DNA from: Cyanobacteria bacterium UBA11370
GTDB lineage: Bacteria > Cyanobacteriota > Cyanobacteriia > Cyanobacteriales > Coleofasciculaceae
Length of the DNA: 6,754 bases
Reading direction: 5' to 3'
Assembly: GCA_003486645.1 (NCBI GenBank)
Contig: DNGI01000346.1
Location: 755-7,508, forward strand
Both the position numbers and the translations under genes were made by a program. The notes beneath the pieces are model-generated. The model worked only from the letters and a program-made list of their open reading frames with translations. It was not told where the DNA came from and made no database searches. Positions 6,552 to 6,754 of the stretch are shown here, piece after piece; position 1 is the first letter of the stretch; the number at the start of each line of letters is the position of its first letter.

Positions 6552-6754
6552 ATGAATCCAACTCTATCAGATCGGGTATATTGGACTACAGCCGATTTAG
6601 AATTATTACCCGACAACGGGAATCGTTATGAAATTATTGATGGGGAGTTATTTGTGACAAGAGCGCCGCATTGGGGTCATCAACAATCTACTGGCAACAT
6701 CTATCAAGAACTTAATATTTGGTCGCAAGAGACGGGTTTAGGACAAGCGGCAAT
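6552..6754 (+). CDS. Uma2-family putative endonuclease (DUF820), N-terminal part
   Basis: The first 67 residues of a gene that continues past the window edge. The fragment has the usual N-terminal layout of the Uma2/DUF820 family: WTTADLELLPD at 11-21, YEIIDGEL at 26-33, then APHWGHQ at 38-44 leading into a helix (NIYQELNIW, 49-57). The family has a PD-(D/E)XK nuclease fold and is strongly multiplied in cyanobacterial genomes, but its biological role is not settled. The remaining catalytic Asp and E-x-K residues would lie beyond the window, so activity cannot be judged. Full-length members are near 190 residues. The start is fixed by an AAGGAG site 7 nt upstream. A terminator and a MITE-like element separate it from tamB, so it is probably transcribed on its own. 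The family assignment is confident; the function is inferred. Confidence 0.88.
   Translation, partial: MNPTLSDRVYWTTADLELLPDNGNRYEIIDGELFVTRAPHWGHQQSTGNIYQELNIWSQETGLGQAA

Noticed and set aside
6524..6631. Alternative ATG upstream of the Uma2 start
   Set aside because: It is out of frame with the Uma2 sequence and stops after 35 codons; the AAGGAG site at 6539-6544 serves the ATG at 6552.
6552..6754. Toxin-antitoxin or defence gene
   Set aside because: The visible part matches the N-terminus of Uma2/DUF820 proteins, and nothing in the window points to an antitoxin or defence partner.

Overview
The window looks like a cyanobacterial chromosome fragment. Four exact copies of the HIP1 octamer GCGATCGC lie inside the main gene. 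The main gene product is a cyanobacterial-type TamB protein. The intergenic DNA carries short 9-bp tandem repeats, a small inverted-repeat element and the start of a Uma2-family gene, a combination common in filamentous or mat-forming cyanobacteria. The genus cannot be fixed from this sequence alone.

Layout. Bases 1-48 are a 9-bp minisatellite (CCTTGTCCC, five copies). Bases 49-158 are a short leader with no clear promoter and no Shine-Dalgarno sequence. Bases 159-5912 hold one very large gene for a 1917-residue TamB/AsmA-like envelope protein. It has one N-terminal membrane anchor, a long beta-rich body with six tandem units of about 71 residues (residues 498-918), and a C-terminal TamB (DUF490) domain ending in Phe. 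Immediately after its stop codon lie an 8-G run and a three-unit G-rich repeat (5913-6029).

Bases 6030-6551 are intergenic. They hold nested inverted repeats (6072-6158), a good candidate intrinsic terminator (6195-6228), an AT-rich hairpin with a GAAA loop (6287-6314), and a 102-bp MITE-like element (6412-6513). The core of that element is a degenerate copy of the same CCTTGTCCC repeat seen at base 1. A gene for a Uma2-family putative nuclease starts at 6552 behind a strong Shine-Dalgarno sequence and runs off the window.

Functionally, the TamB-like protein is expected to span the periplasm and work with an Omp85-family outer-membrane partner, which is not in this window. The Uma2 gene appears to be an unrelated neighbour, separated by a terminator and a probable mobile element. 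I see no convincing new multi-gene system. The unusual signals are the repeat architecture in and around the large gene, the abrupt codon-use shift at its 3' end, and the structured intergenic region.
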